Virus record (IMG/VR): IMGVR_UViG_3300021091_000106
Coordinates: 1-52,646 of that record
Length of the DNA: 52,646 bases
Source: a virus
Reading direction: 5' to 3' (one strand)
The translations under genes and the position numbers were made by a program. The notes beneath the pieces are model-generated. The model was not told the DNA's origin and made no database searches. It was given only the letters and a program-made list of their open reading frames with translations. This document shows positions 24,628 through 33,533 of the stretch, piece after piece (the stretch's first letter is position 1; each line of letters begins with the position of its first letter).

Positions 24628-25102
24628 ATTTTTAGTAGAGGATGAAGTAAGTAATTACTTTAATCTTCTACTTGAATTTGTTTCTAATTATCCAGAAGTT
24701 TTTAGAGATGAGAAGCAGAGTTCTTTGATTGGAAACTGTTTTTATACTTTAAATCTTTTGAATTATATTGATACGGAAATCTTTTATAACTATATTGATA
24801 AACTTCGTTTGTTATGTGAGGATTTTTCAAATAGACAATTAAAGTATTTTTACGTTCATATGATTAATTACGAAAATGGTGGTAGAATGCACGTACATAA
24901 ACATGATCATAATGAAGATTATAGTTTTATACTTTACTTGAATTCTTGTAATGATGGAGAAACCATCCTTCATACAACTGAAGGTGAATATAAAGTTACT
25001 CCTGAAAGAAATAAAGTATTGCTATTTCCTTCAAACATACCACATTCAGCAGCATACTCTAAATCTAAAAGAGTTCTTGTTGGTGGATTAAAAATTAACT
25101 AA
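24620..25102 (+). CDS. 2OG-Fe(II) oxygenase-like protein
   Basis: 160 residues from ATG 24620, overlapping the previous stop; longer frames upstream do not fit the family start. HVHKHDHNEDYSFILYL near residue 90 gives metal-binding histidines, and KVLLFPSNIPHSAAYSK then a basic residue near 140-150 supplies the third histidine and the Arg/Lys that binds 2-oxoglutarate. It opens the radical-SAM/oxygenase island. Substrate unknown. Confidence 0.75.
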   Translation: MNEFLVEDEVSNYFNLLLEFVSNYPEVFRDEKQSSLIGNCFYTLNLLNYIDTEIFYNYIDKLRLLCEDFSNRQLKYFYVHMINYENGGRMHVHKHDHNEDYSFILYLNSCNDGETILHTTEGEYKVTPERNKVLLFPSNIPHSAAYSKSKRVLVGGLKIN

Positions 25103-25108
25103 AAAATT

Positions 25109-25285
25109 ATGGAAAAACAACAAAAAAGACGCGATGCATTTAATCTTTTTTATGAAAGCGTCTTAAAACCAGATCATGAGTTGCGTGAAGTTGCTCATGA
25201 GCAACAGTGTTATTATGAGTTGATGGATTGGAGACAAGAAATACTTACATATTTGGATAAACGAAGAATAGAAGAATTTAATTGA
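25109..25285 (+). CDS. Small hypothetical protein
   Basis: 58 residues, basic N-terminus (MEKQQKRRD), highly helical. It sits between an oxygenase and a radical-SAM gene with gaps of 6 and 1 bases, so it is in the same transcript. No family recognised. Confidence 0.65.
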   Translation: MEKQQKRRDAFNLFYESVLKPDHELREVAHEQQCYYELMDWRQEILTYLDKRRIEEFN

Positions 25286-25286
25286 T

Positions 25287-26105
25287 ATGTTAAAAGTACC
25301 TCACGAGATACAATTACATGTTACTCACTCTTGCAATTTAACTTGTGAGGGATGTACACATTATATGAATCAGGGGCACTCTGGATCTATTACTTTAGAG
25401 GAAGCTGCAAAGTGGATGAGTAATTGGAATGATAAAATTCTTCCGATGAGATTTACTTTAATGGGTGGCGAACCAGCATTACATCCAGATCTGACGGAAT
25501 TCGTATATCTTGCTAGGGAGATGTGGCCTAACTCTTATACAGAAGTTATTTCTAATGGATTTCATTTACATAAACATCCACATTTGTGGAAGGCTTTAAA
25601 GAGAACAAATACTATTCTCGGAGTATCTGTTCACTCTGATGGTGATCTTCAATACAGAGAAAAATTTGAGTCTGTATATGCGTTAATGAAAGAGTGGATT
25701 ACAAAAGGTGCTCCTGTAGAAATACGACCATCAATTATACATTGGATTAGGCAATATAAGGGTTTCGGTGATAAAATGGAACCATTTGAAGACAATGATC
25801 CGAAATCCAGTTGGAAGTGCTGTGTCTCTAAATTGTGTGTTCAATTACATGAGGGAAAACTTTGGAAGTGTCCAGCACTTGCATACTTACCAATGCAGGC
25901 ACAAAAGTATAATTTGTCTGAAAAATGGGATCCATATTTAAAATATGTTCCTTTAGATCATACCTGTAGTAAAGATGAACTAAAGCAATTTTTCACTAAA
26001 AAGGAAGAATCTTTTTGTTCAATGTGCCCCGCAAAAGAAGAATACTTTACTCCTGAGAATCCTCTCCTACCTCTAAGTCATTGGAAAAAGTTGTATGATA
26101 CCTGA
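25287..26105 (+). CDS. Radical SAM protein with C-terminal cysteine motifs
   Basis: 272 residues. CNLTCEGC near residue 16-23 is the CxxxCxxC 4Fe-4S/SAM motif; MGGEPALH and ISNGF are the further SAM-binding and barrel segments. After residue 180 come further cysteines (WKCCVSKLC, WKCPAL, FCSMCP), the pattern of an auxiliary cluster (SPASM-like). Such enzymes make peptide- or sugar-modifying radicals; the substrate is unknown. It has a clear paralog at 28746, and oxygenase genes lie beside both. Confidence 0.85.
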   Translation: MLKVPHEIQLHVTHSCNLTCEGCTHYMNQGHSGSITLEEAAKWMSNWNDKILPMRFTLMGGEPALHPDLTEFVYLAREMWPNSYTEVISNGFHLHKHPHLWKALKRTNTILGVSVHSDGDLQYREKFESVYALMKEWITKGAPVEIRPSIIHWIRQYKGFGDKMEPFEDNDPKSSWKCCVSKLCVQLHEGKLWKCPALAYLPMQAQKYNLSEKWDPYLKYVPLDHTCSKDELKQFFTKKEESFCSMCPAKEEYFTPENPLLPLSHWKKLYDT

Positions 26106-26748
26106 AGAGTTTGTGGAATATCCAGAAGATCCCCGAAACGTAGAGCACTTTGATTTCTGTGGCAATACAATTTACAGGGCTTATAATATGCTAAGTAAAT
26201 ATGATCAATCTAATTTATTAAAAGAGATTGATAATGAACTTGAAGTATGTGATGATAAGTGGGATTCCAGTGTAGAAGCAACAAATAGACTTCAAGATCG
26301 AAAATTATGGTATAAGACTAGTTGGACTAATTTTTTTAAATTAGTTAAGTCTCATTTGTATAACTATGCGGAGATAACCAACAATCCCAGGATCAAAGAA
26401 TATCATGTTCAATCATACTGGGCGAAGAGAATGAAGGGAGTGAGTGAAGAGAATTATACTCACGAGTTATACATCAATTATGGGAATAGTCACAGTCATG
26501 AGCACTTTGATTTGGGTATGATATATTATCTTAAGAATCCATCCAGAATATATGGAACTTTAATAGAAAACAAGGATAGAGAGATAATTATTCCTGGTGA
26601 TGAGAATTCTCTTTTGATTCATCATTCTCATATAAATCACCAACCAGTGATGCCACCACCAGTGGTTGCACAAAAGTATTATCGTTGTGTTATTGTGGTT
26701 GATTTTATGCACCCATCAAAGTTAAAAGCATATGAACGCAGCAGATAA
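26095..26748 (+). CDS. 2OG-Fe(II) oxygenase-like protein
   Basis: 217 residues starting 11 bases inside the radical-SAM gene. SHEHFDLGMIYYLKN near residue 140-155 has the His..Asp pair; LLIHHSHINHQP near 180-190 has the distal histidine and RCVIVV a basic residue. It directly follows a radical-SAM gene, as 28746 is directly preceded by two oxygenases, so the pair probably acts on one substrate. Confidence 0.75.
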   Translation: MIPEEFVEYPEDPRNVEHFDFCGNTIYRAYNMLSKYDQSNLLKEIDNELEVCDDKWDSSVEATNRLQDRKLWYKTSWTNFFKLVKSHLYNYAEITNNPRIKEYHVQSYWAKRMKGVSEENYTHELYINYGNSHSHEHFDLGMIYYLKNPSRIYGTLIENKDREIIIPGDENSLLIHHSHINHQPVMPPPVVAQKYYRCVIVVDFMHPSKLKAYERSR

Positions 26749-26965
26749 AATACAATACGCAAGTATTTTGACTAAAATCAATAAGGGGAAAATATCTGAG
26801 TTGACCGAAGATGATTATCTATGGTTAAAACAACATCCCACAATCATACCCGAAATCAGATGGCAAAGAAAAAAGTCTGAAGTAATGGAAATTAACAAAG
26901 ATTGTAAGGGAACCATCAACGAGATATTGCATAATTTAGATTTATCAGATAGAATGATGAGGTGA
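26732..26965 (+). CDS. Small hypothetical protein
   Basis: 77 residues overlapping the oxygenase by 17 bases. Helical, Lys/Glu-rich, with a TEDDYLWLKQHP block. Unknown function. Confidence 0.65.
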   Translation: MNAADKIQYASILTKINKGKISELTEDDYLWLKQHPTIIPEIRWQRKKSEVMEINKDCKGTINEILHNLDLSDRMMR

Positions 26966-26971
26966 TATAAT
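26966..26971 (+). promoter_or_regulatory. Candidate -10 box
   Basis: TATAAT after the stop at 26965; only a weak -35 (TTATCA) lies at 26942-26947, 18 bases upstream. Possible weak internal promoter for the HNH gene region. Confidence 0.35.
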
Positions 26972-26985
26972 TAGTATTGGTTCTG

Positions 26986-27180
26986 ATGCTTTCTATTTTT
27001 GATATTATGCACGACGAACGTCGTTATGGTTGGGTTGTTGATAAACGATATGATTGGATCAATATGCTTCATAAGATGGAAAAGTATAATCCAAAAAGAT
27101 TTGATGAATTTCAATATTCTAAGGAGACAATTTATCATCACTTAGACAGAATACAGCAAGAGCAAAATGTTTATGACTAA
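26986..27180 (+). CDS. Small hypothetical protein
   Basis: 64 residues from ATG 26986, preferred over an in-frame TTG at 26977. Rich in Tyr, Arg and Asp (MHDERRYGWVVDKRYDW). Ends two bases before the HNH gene. Unknown function. Confidence 0.6.
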   Translation: MLSIFDIMHDERRYGWVVDKRYDWINMLHKMEKYNPKRFDEFQYSKETIYHHLDRIQQEQNVYD

Positions 27181-27182
27181 GT

Positions 27183-27662
27183 ATGGAACATTTAAAGATT
27201 AAACCAAACCAAACTATTCTTGTTCTCAATTCAAGTTATGAACCAATCAATTTTACTAATTGGAAGAGGGCGGTTATTTTAGTTTTAAAGGAAAAGGTTC
27301 AAGTCATATCTGAAAGAGTAATTAGATTACTGAGTTATATTAAAGTCCCGATTAATTATGCTGCCAGGTGCCGACCATCAAGATCAATGATTTATAAAAG
27401 AGATCGTAATACCTGCCAATATTGTGGATCAACGCATAGATTAACTATAGATCATGTTCTTCCCCGTAGTAAAGGTGGTGAGGATAATTGGGAAAATTTA
27501 GTTGTTGCATGTTCTACATGCAATACTAAAAAGGGGAATAGACTATTAGAACATACTAATATGAGATTAGTTCGTCAACCACGAGCACCTTGGAATAAAG
27601 TTGCATTTGATTTGGCAAATTGTAACGTGCCTGAATGGAAAGAATATTCTTACGCTGACTAG
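27183..27662 (+). CDS. HNH endonuclease
   Basis: 159 residues. The HNH fold is clear: zinc-binding CQYCG and CSTC pairs, the LTIDHVLPRSKGG block (metal-binding Asp-His), NWENLVVAC with the central Asn, and a basic tail (RAPWNK). A standalone HNH nuclease with an N-terminal 70-residue part, common in cyanophages, and often a homing or mobile nuclease. It interrupts the radical-SAM/oxygenase island, so it may have brought or split flanking genes. Confidence 0.9.
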   Translation: MEHLKIKPNQTILVLNSSYEPINFTNWKRAVILVLKEKVQVISERVIRLLSYIKVPINYAARCRPSRSMIYKRDRNTCQYCGSTHRLTIDHVLPRSKGGEDNWENLVVACSTCNTKKGNRLLEHTNMRLVRQPRAPWNKVAFDLANCNVPEWKEYSYAD

Positions 27663-27672
27663 GAGATTTTAA

Positions 27673-28224
27673 ATGTTTTTTCGTAAATTAAATAGACAAT
27701 TTTTTGTAGGTTCCTATCTTAAAACTGGTAAAAAAATTGAATATGGAATGGATACTCCATTTGGATTTGCTGGAATTAAATATTCATATATCAACACTAA
27801 AGATGAAAGCGGTCTTCTTGAGGTAATTCCAGAATCTTATAGGGACAACTGCACACTATCTTTGATGGAATTGAATTATAAGATTCCTCCTCATACTGAT
27901 AGTAACATTGAGGCAATCATCAACTTTTATATTAAGACAGATAGATGTGTAACTCAATTTTATTATCCACAAGAGGAAGCGTCCACAACTAAAATTGCAA
28001 ATCAAACAGATGGTGCAATCTTCCATGAAGGTCATCTAAAAAAATCTGTAAGATTTATGGCACACCCTGGAGATGCATATCTCCTTGATGTATCTAAACC
28101 ACACTCGGTCTATCCTATGGAAGCAGGACTCCCTGATCGTAAAGCAATTTGTTTACAAATTCTTTATAAGTCTTTTGATGAAGCAGTAGAGATGTTAAAA
28201 GAGACAGGATACATTGATGAATAA
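27673..28224 (+). CDS. Oxygenase-fold protein, aspartyl hydroxylase-like
   Basis: 183 residues with a good Shine-Dalgarno (AGGAG, 7 bases upstream). IPPHTDSN near residue 76 gives a His-x-Asp pair; SKPHSVYP near 145 gives the second His, and DRKAICLQILY the anchoring basic residue. The layout recalls aspartyl/asparaginyl beta-hydroxylase-type cupins. A divergent non-catalytic member cannot be ruled out. It overlaps the next oxygenase by 8 bases. Confidence 0.65.
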   Translation: MFFRKLNRQFFVGSYLKTGKKIEYGMDTPFGFAGIKYSYINTKDESGLLEVIPESYRDNCTLSLMELNYKIPPHTDSNIEAIINFYIKTDRCVTQFYYPQEEASTTKIANQTDGAIFHEGHLKKSVRFMAHPGDAYLLDVSKPHSVYPMEAGLPDRKAICLQILYKSFDEAVEMLKETGYIDE

Positions 28225-28759
28225 TATAGAAGTTATTGATAATTATCTCCACAAAAGAGAACATCAATTAATTTATGATTACTTTACTGGTGCCTTAGAT
28301 AAGGGAGATACCGCAAATTCTTGTACATGGACTTTTTTCCCTGGATGTAGTATGTTGGGTGATGAAGATAATTGGTTTCACTTTACACAATTAATTTTTG
28401 CCTCACATACTATTTTAAGTCCATCTTTTGATTTGATGCGACCCATTATACAAAAAGAAAACATGTCAGCAATTGCTAGAATTAAGGCAAATTGTATGAT
28501 AATGACTGAACAACTAAAGGTTTTTACTAATGGATTTCACTGTGATTTTAGGGGACATTTAACAACAGGAATTTATTATATAAATTCAAATGATGGATAT
28601 ACTTTGTTTGAAAATGGAACAAAAGTTAAAAGTGTTGCAAATAGATTCTGCAAATTCGATTGTAATTTAAAACACACTGCAACTACGTGTACAAATTCAA
28701 CCACACGCTTATTAATTAATTTTAATTATCATTCTCATCCTAAAGATGAAACAGTTTGA
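28217..28759 (+). CDS. 2OG-Fe(II) oxygenase
   Basis: 180 residues from ATG 28217; an in-frame TTG immediately before it is less likely. FHCDFRGHLTTGIYYIN near residue 100-115 has the His-x-Asp pair, and LKHTATTCTNSTTRLLINF the distal His and Arg. Full set of oxygenase residues. Starts inside the previous stop and ends inside the following radical-SAM start, so translation is coupled. Confidence 0.8.
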   Translation: MNNIEVIDNYLHKREHQLIYDYFTGALDKGDTANSCTWTFFPGCSMLGDEDNWFHFTQLIFASHTILSPSFDLMRPIIQKENMSAIARIKANCMIMTEQLKVFTNGFHCDFRGHLTTGIYYINSNDGYTLFENGTKVKSVANRFCKFDCNLKHTATTCTNSTTRLLINFNYHSHPKDETV

Positions 28760-29597
28760 TACCAAACAGATAGAACTGCATGTTACTCATGCATGTAATT
28801 TTTCATGTGAGGGATGCTCTCATTACTCTAATCATGGACACTCTGGCACACTAAATCTAGAAACTGCAAAAGAATGGCTATATATTTGGGGTCAAAGAGT
28901 CAAACCTAAAACATTTGTTATACTTGGTGGAGAACCAACTCTTAATAAAGAATTGGTCGATCTTGTATATTTGGTGAGGATGATATATCCAGATCCATAT
29001 ACTCAAATTGATTTAGTTTCAAATGCTAGTTTTTTGCACTTACATCCCAAGTTACCAAAAGCTTTGATTGCGACTCAAACTAATCTTGCAATATCAATTC
29101 ATAGTACAACACATAAGGACTACGTAAAAAAGTTTAAAACGGGATATAATCTTGCCAAACAGTGGAAGCATGATCTTGGAGTTCATGTTGAATTTTGGGA
29201 TTATACTAACGAACATTGGACTCCACAATATAAAGGGTTCGGTTCAAACATGATTCCTTACGAGGATAATAATTCTCGTAAAAGTTGGGAAATTTGTATC
29301 TCTAAACATGCTATTCAGTTGCATGAAAATAAACTTTGGAAGTGCCCAGCATTAGCATATTTGCCAATGCAATCTAAAAAATATAATCTTAGTGCTAAAT
29401 GGGAACCATATTTAAAATATGCTCCATTAGATGTAAGTTGCACAGACGATGAATTGGAAGAATTTTTAGGTAGAGAAGATGAATCATATTGTTCAATGTG
29501 TCCCGCAAATAAGGTTAAAAATTTTGTAAAAGAAGATCCAACACTACCAGTAAGTTATTGGGAGAAAAGATATGATAACATGGGGAATATCATCTAA
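28746..29597 (+). CDS. Radical SAM protein, paralog of 25287
   Basis: 283 residues, coupled to the preceding oxygenase (14-base overlap). CNFSCEGC near residue 17, LGGEPTLN, and the C-terminal WKCPALAYLPMQ and YCSMCP blocks mirror the protein at 25287 but the middle region differs. Same inferred chemistry with probably a different substrate. It overlaps the carbamoyltransferase start by 26 bases. Confidence 0.85.
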   Translation: MKQFDTKQIELHVTHACNFSCEGCSHYSNHGHSGTLNLETAKEWLYIWGQRVKPKTFVILGGEPTLNKELVDLVYLVRMIYPDPYTQIDLVSNASFLHLHPKLPKALIATQTNLAISIHSTTHKDYVKKFKTGYNLAKQWKHDLGVHVEFWDYTNEHWTPQYKGFGSNMIPYEDNNSRKSWEICISKHAIQLHENKLWKCPALAYLPMQSKKYNLSAKWEPYLKYAPLDVSCTDDELEEFLGREDESYCSMCPANKVKNFVKEDPTLPVSYWEKRYDNMGNII

Positions 29598-30996
29598 TAG
29601 TCATAATGCTGCTATGTCAGTATTTGTAAAAGACAAATTGGTATTCGCCAGTGAGAGTGAACGATTTAGTAAAATTAAAAATGACCCATATATATCGGAC
29701 TCATTGTTAAATTATGCTTTGAGATATGGAAAACCAGAATTAATCTGCTGGTATGAGAATCCTCTAAAAAAGAGGATGAGGCAAATTTATGCTGGTCAAG
29801 GACCATTTGTTAATAATTTTGAGAGATATTACGAATGTGAACATAAATTCTTTAACCACCACTATACACATGCATGTGGTGGTTATTTTACCAGTAAATT
29901 TAAACATGCTGCTGTTCTTGTTATTGATGCTATTGGTGAATTCCAAACACTTACAATTTGGGAAGCATCTGGTAAAGACTTAAAGTTAAAATATGAATTA
30001 AAATATCCAAATAGTATTGGTTTATTATATTCTGCAATGACTCAAAGATGCGGATTAAAACCTAATGAAGAAGAATATATCTTAATGGCATTATCTGCTT
30101 TAGGTGATAAGAGCAAGTTAAAAGATGCTATCTTTGATGATTTTATAACTGATGATTTTAAATGTAAGGTCAATTTACATCGTGGATGTAAGAATTGGAG
30201 ACCAGAAGAATCTAAAGAAGATATTGCAGCTGCTACTCAAGAAGTATATGAAATACTTTTTAATAATGCATTGAGATTGACTAAAAAATTAGTTCATACT
30301 AATAATCTTGTATTGATGGGTGGATGTGCTTTAAATTGTGTTGCTAATCGACATGCATATAACCACTTTAAGAACGTGTGGATAATGCCAGCACCTGGAG
30401 ATAGTGGTTCTGCGATTGGTGCAGTGTTAGCACATAAAAAGAAACATATCAAATTTACTCCATATCTTGGATATTATTTGCCACATAAGCATACAAATAT
30501 TCAAATAGTAAATTATTTGTATGAACATAAAGTTTGTGGTCTTGCGCGAGGTCGAGCAGAATTTGGACCAAGGGCATTGGGAGCAAGAAGTCTTATTGCA
30601 GATCCAACGGATCCAAATATAAAAGATAAGGTTAATAAGATAAAAAATAGAGAATCTTATAGACCATTCTCTCCAGTTGTTCCAATAGAGTTTGCAAATA
30701 CTTATTTTGATATGCATCATGATTTAGTGGAGAGTCCATTTATGCAACATGCTGTTAGATGTAAGTATCCAGAAAAGTTTCCTGGGATCGTGCATGTTGA
30801 TGGGACAAGTCGATTGCAGACTGTTAAAAAAAGTGATGCTCCTAGACTTTATAATCTTTTATATCAGTGGAAGGAAAAAACTGGACATCCTATGCTATTG
30901 AATACTAGTTTAAATATTAAAGGACAACCAATACTAAATGATGAAATAGATTGTGATAAGTGGTCTAGACTTTACAATATTCAAATATTTTCATGA
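29572..30996 (+). CDS. Carbamoyltransferase, NodU/CmcH family
   Basis: 474 residues. N-terminal Kae1-like part: SSNSHNAAMSVF, FNHHYTHACGGY (metal/phosphate histidines) and VIDAIGE. C-terminal YrdC-like part: GRAEFGPRALGARSL, KNRESYRPFSPVVP and SRLQTV. These are all signature blocks of the family that moves a carbamoyl group from carbamoyl phosphate to a hydroxyl (as in NodU, TobZ). It is somewhat shorter than usual and its C-terminal tail is trimmed. Sugar carbamoylation is the usual role; carbamoylation of a hydroxymethyl base in phage DNA is an alternative known for some phages. It overlaps the SGNH hydrolase by ATGA. Confidence 0.9.
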   Translation: MITWGISSNSHNAAMSVFVKDKLVFASESERFSKIKNDPYISDSLLNYALRYGKPELICWYENPLKKRMRQIYAGQGPFVNNFERYYECEHKFFNHHYTHACGGYFTSKFKHAAVLVIDAIGEFQTLTIWEASGKDLKLKYELKYPNSIGLLYSAMTQRCGLKPNEEEYILMALSALGDKSKLKDAIFDDFITDDFKCKVNLHRGCKNWRPEESKEDIAAATQEVYEILFNNALRLTKKLVHTNNLVLMGGCALNCVANRHAYNHFKNVWIMPAPGDSGSAIGAVLAHKKKHIKFTPYLGYYLPHKHTNIQIVNYLYEHKVCGLARGRAEFGPRALGARSLIADPTDPNIKDKVNKIKNRESYRPFSPVVPIEFANTYFDMHHDLVESPFMQHAVRCKYPEKFPGIVHVDGTSRLQTVKKSDAPRLYNLLYQWKEKTGHPMLLNTSLNIKGQPILNDEIDCDKWSRLYNIQIFS

Positions 30997-31775
30997 CAAT
31001 ATTAAAATTAACTGAAAGAATTGATAATAAATTATTACTTCCAAATAAAGAATTACTTGTTGGAGTTTGCAAGTGGTTTGATCAAGATAGTGAAGTATTA
31101 TATCAAAAAAATTTAAAAGAACTTCCAAAAGAGTGGAGATTTAGGACAAAAACCGTTGAATATAATATTAACAGTGCTGGTTATCGAACAAAAGAATTTG
31201 ATAAAATTAATTGGGCAAAATCGATTGTAGTTTTTGGAGATTCTTGCGTTTTTGGTGTTGGGTTGCCTGAGGAAGATACATTATGCTATAAAATACAGAA
31301 AGCACTTAATATTCCTGTAGTTAATTTGGGTGCTGCAGGGTCGTCTTCACTATATACTCTTCATAATGCTGCATTATTAAGTGAATCATATCCAACACCA
31401 AGAGCAATTGTAAGTTTGTGGACCTCTCCATATAGACTACCATATTACACCAATGATAGAGTTATGAACTGTGGTAATTGGAATTATGATCGATTTAAAA
31501 TTGGTTATTATTGGAATGAAAACAAGGATAATGCGATAATCCAATTAAAATTAAATGCCATAGCATTTAGAGAAATGTGGAAGAATAGGACTAATTATTT
31601 TGAACTAAGTTTATTCCCAGATACCGCTCAGATTTTACAATGTAATTTTGTAAATCAAATTGATTTTGCCAGAGATATGAGGAAGCAAAAGTCTGGATAT
31701 TATTCCGCACATCCAGGAGAGAAGACAAATCAATTTGCCGCAGAAAAGGTAATTGCTGGGTTGCAGATTGGGTGA
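30993..31775 (+). CDS. SGNH-hydrolase-like protein
   Basis: 260 residues. VVFGDSCVFGVG near residue 75 is a GDS block with the nucleophile Ser; NLGAAGSSS is the glycine block; SAHPGEKTN is the His block. SGNH proteins act as esterases or acyltransferases on carbohydrates. A block V Asp three residues before the His is not visible. It overlaps the carbamoyltransferase by ATGA, so a shared sugar target is likely. A paralog lies at 32757. Confidence 0.75.
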   Translation: MTILKLTERIDNKLLLPNKELLVGVCKWFDQDSEVLYQKNLKELPKEWRFRTKTVEYNINSAGYRTKEFDKINWAKSIVVFGDSCVFGVGLPEEDTLCYKIQKALNIPVVNLGAAGSSSLYTLHNAALLSESYPTPRAIVSLWTSPYRLPYYTNDRVMNCGNWNYDRFKIGYYWNENKDNAIIQLKLNAIAFREMWKNRTNYFELSLFPDTAQILQCNFVNQIDFARDMRKQKSGYYSAHPGEKTNQFAAEKVIAGLQIG

Positions 31776-31789
31776 TTCTGTGTTATCAT
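31761..31789 (+). promoter_or_regulatory. Candidate weak promoter
   Basis: TTGCAG, 17-base spacer, TATCAT. It overlaps the end of the SGNH gene and could serve the small genes from 31812. Confidence 0.35.
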
Positions 31790-31811
31790 AATAAGAGATG
31801 CTATAGAGGAC

Positions 31812-31961
31812 ATGGCAATCCGCACATTTTCTGACAAAAATTCAAATGATTGGAGTTGGGAAGAGACTCCAGAAACAATTGAAGCATTAAAGCAACTTCA
31901 TAATACTGTAACTCAGGTAAATGAGAATAAAGTTCTGAAACCAAAGCCTGTAAAGAAATGA
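31812..31961 (+). CDS. Small hypothetical protein
   Basis: 49 residues, AGAGGA upstream. Lys/Glu-rich and helical. Overlaps the next gene by ATGA. Unknown function. Confidence 0.6.
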   Translation: MAIRTFSDKNSNDWSWEETPETIEALKQLHNTVTQVNENKVLKPKPVKK

Positions 31962-32131
31962 CAGAAGATAAGAAGTTGATTGATGATTGCTTTTACGTTG
32001 ATTCAAAAAAATATGGACTCTGGTATTCAACAGACAAAGAAGGTAACGGACTTATCACGGCTCTCACTGAAAAGTCATGTATATCAGGAACCCGTTTTTA
32101 TCTTAAAGGACGGCAGGAAGGTTGGTCTTAG
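31958..32131 (+). CDS. Small hypothetical protein
   Basis: 57 residues (starts MTEDKKLIDDCFYVD). Part of the small-gene chain between the two SGNH genes. No family recognised. Confidence 0.6.
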   Translation: MTEDKKLIDDCFYVDSKKYGLWYSTDKEGNGLITALTEKSCISGTRFYLKGRQEGWS

Positions 32132-32156
32132 ACCAAAACCTATGAAGGTAATGTAG

Positions 32157-32324
32157 ATGGAAAACTCTAAAGAATATCCATATCATGAATTAGACCCAAC
32201 AACTCCTTGGTATGAGTGGTTGATGTATTGTGAGATATGTCATCAATTAAACGTTGTTGGGCAACCATCTTTAGGTAGATTCGCTGCATATAGACGTTAT
32301 TTAAAATCGGTAGGTGTTTTATGA
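32157..32324 (+). CDS. Small hypothetical protein
   Basis: 55 residues (MENSKEYPYHELDP start), Tyr- and Arg-rich C-terminus. Overlaps the next start by ATGA. Unknown function. Confidence 0.6.
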   Translation: MENSKEYPYHELDPTTPWYEWLMYCEICHQLNVVGQPSLGRFAAYRRYLKSVGVL

Positions 32325-32587
32325 TGATTAAAAGATTTGTTGACTGGTTCTTTGCATCAGACAAAGAGAAGAAAGTGATTGTAGATTGTGCTGACAACTT
32401 TGTTGGAAGTAAGTTTACTTTACTTGACCTTATCCAGTCTTTGGAAACAAGATTGGAGAGACTTGAACGGGAAAACGTAGAGACAACAAATGCTCTCTAT
32501 GAGATGGAGAATAGACTTCAAGCACAAATCGATGCTCATTGCCCACCAATATATAGTATGAATGATTATTCTTTGGGAGACAAGTAA
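32321..32587 (+). CDS. Small coiled-coil hypothetical protein
   Basis: 88 residues starting ATGATG; ETRLERLERENVETTNALYEM gives a strong heptad-like coiled coil. N-terminal part is hydrophobic and basic (KRFVDWFFAS), possibly membrane-associated. Unknown function. Confidence 0.65.
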   Translation: MMIKRFVDWFFASDKEKKVIVDCADNFVGSKFTLLDLIQSLETRLERLERENVETTNALYEMENRLQAQIDAHCPPIYSMNDYSLGDK

Positions 32588-32760
32588 TGTACGAACTTGA
32601 TGATTTTGAAAAAGCACTTGCTCATTTCGGAACTCGTGTTGATGTTATCATTGCTATGGAAATGGGTGGTAAAATTGATGGTCAATCTGCATATAAAGAA
32701 ATTAAGGCAGAATTAAAAGAACTTAAAAGAGCAAAAAAGCAATACGCTAAAGAACAGTGA
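32587..32760 (+). CDS. Small hypothetical protein
   Basis: 57 residues overlapping the upstream stop; Lys/Glu-rich helical end. It overlaps the second SGNH gene start by GTGA. Confidence 0.6.
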   Translation: MYELDDFEKALAHFGTRVDVIIAMEMGGKIDGQSAYKEIKAELKELKRAKKQYAKEQ

Positions 32761-33533
32761 AGGTTAATCCCAATATCATAAGATCTATCAATTCTTCTGA
32801 TTTTATTCCTCTTCCAAACATAACAGTTCAAAATTTTGAACAATTCAAATGGAAAGGTGATGATATATCTGGATCTTGGGATTTTTTTGGATCAGATGAT
32901 TATAATAATTATCAAAATAATTTAAAAATACAACCATTAAATTGGTATTATCGACGCAATCAAATAAAATATACTCTTAATTCGCATGGGTATAGAGCGA
33001 AGGAATTTAAAGATATTAATTGGAAAGATTCTATAGTTATTTTTGGTTGCTCATATATCTTTGGGACTGGTGTGGATGATTCACATACAATACCTGCAGT
33101 CTTAGAAAAACTTTGTAAAACACCTGTAATTAATTTGGGAATGGGTGGGTCATCTATACAATTTGCCTTACATAATTCTTTAATGCTTTATAAAAAGTAT
33201 GGTTCTCCAAAATGTGTCATTTATGGGATGCCAGGTATTACAAGATATTTGATGTATCAAAGAAATCATGTAGAATTAAAACTTGATTGTGATAATACTA
33301 AACTTGTAGATCATTTGGTTCCTTTTAATCTTGTAAATGTTGAGTTAATTAGGAATTTATGGGAAAATAAGAGTCAATATTATGAATTTTCATTATTTCC
33401 AACAACATCAAAAATATTAGGATGTGATTTGTTTCATCCTATACCCGAGGATTATGCTAGGGACATGAGTCATCCTGGTATTGAATCCAACAAATTAATC
33501 GCACAAAAGATTTACAACACCTTCAGTTTATGA
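32757..33533 (+). CDS. SGNH-hydrolase-like protein, paralog of 30993
   Basis: 258 residues from a GTG start at 32757 inside the upstream GTGA. VIFGCSYIFGTG has GCS in place of GDS, keeping the Ser; NLGMGGSSI and SHPGIESN follow. About the same length and layout as the protein at 30993. The changed block I may alter or abolish activity. Probably acts with the carbamoyltransferase on a sugar. Confidence 0.7.
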   Translation: MKVNPNIIRSINSSDFIPLPNITVQNFEQFKWKGDDISGSWDFFGSDDYNNYQNNLKIQPLNWYYRRNQIKYTLNSHGYRAKEFKDINWKDSIVIFGCSYIFGTGVDDSHTIPAVLEKLCKTPVINLGMGGSSIQFALHNSLMLYKKYGSPKCVIYGMPGITRYLMYQRNHVELKLDCDNTKLVDHLVPFNLVNVELIRNLWENKSQYYEFSLFPTTSKILGCDLFHPIPEDYARDMSHPGIESNKLIAQKIYNTFSL

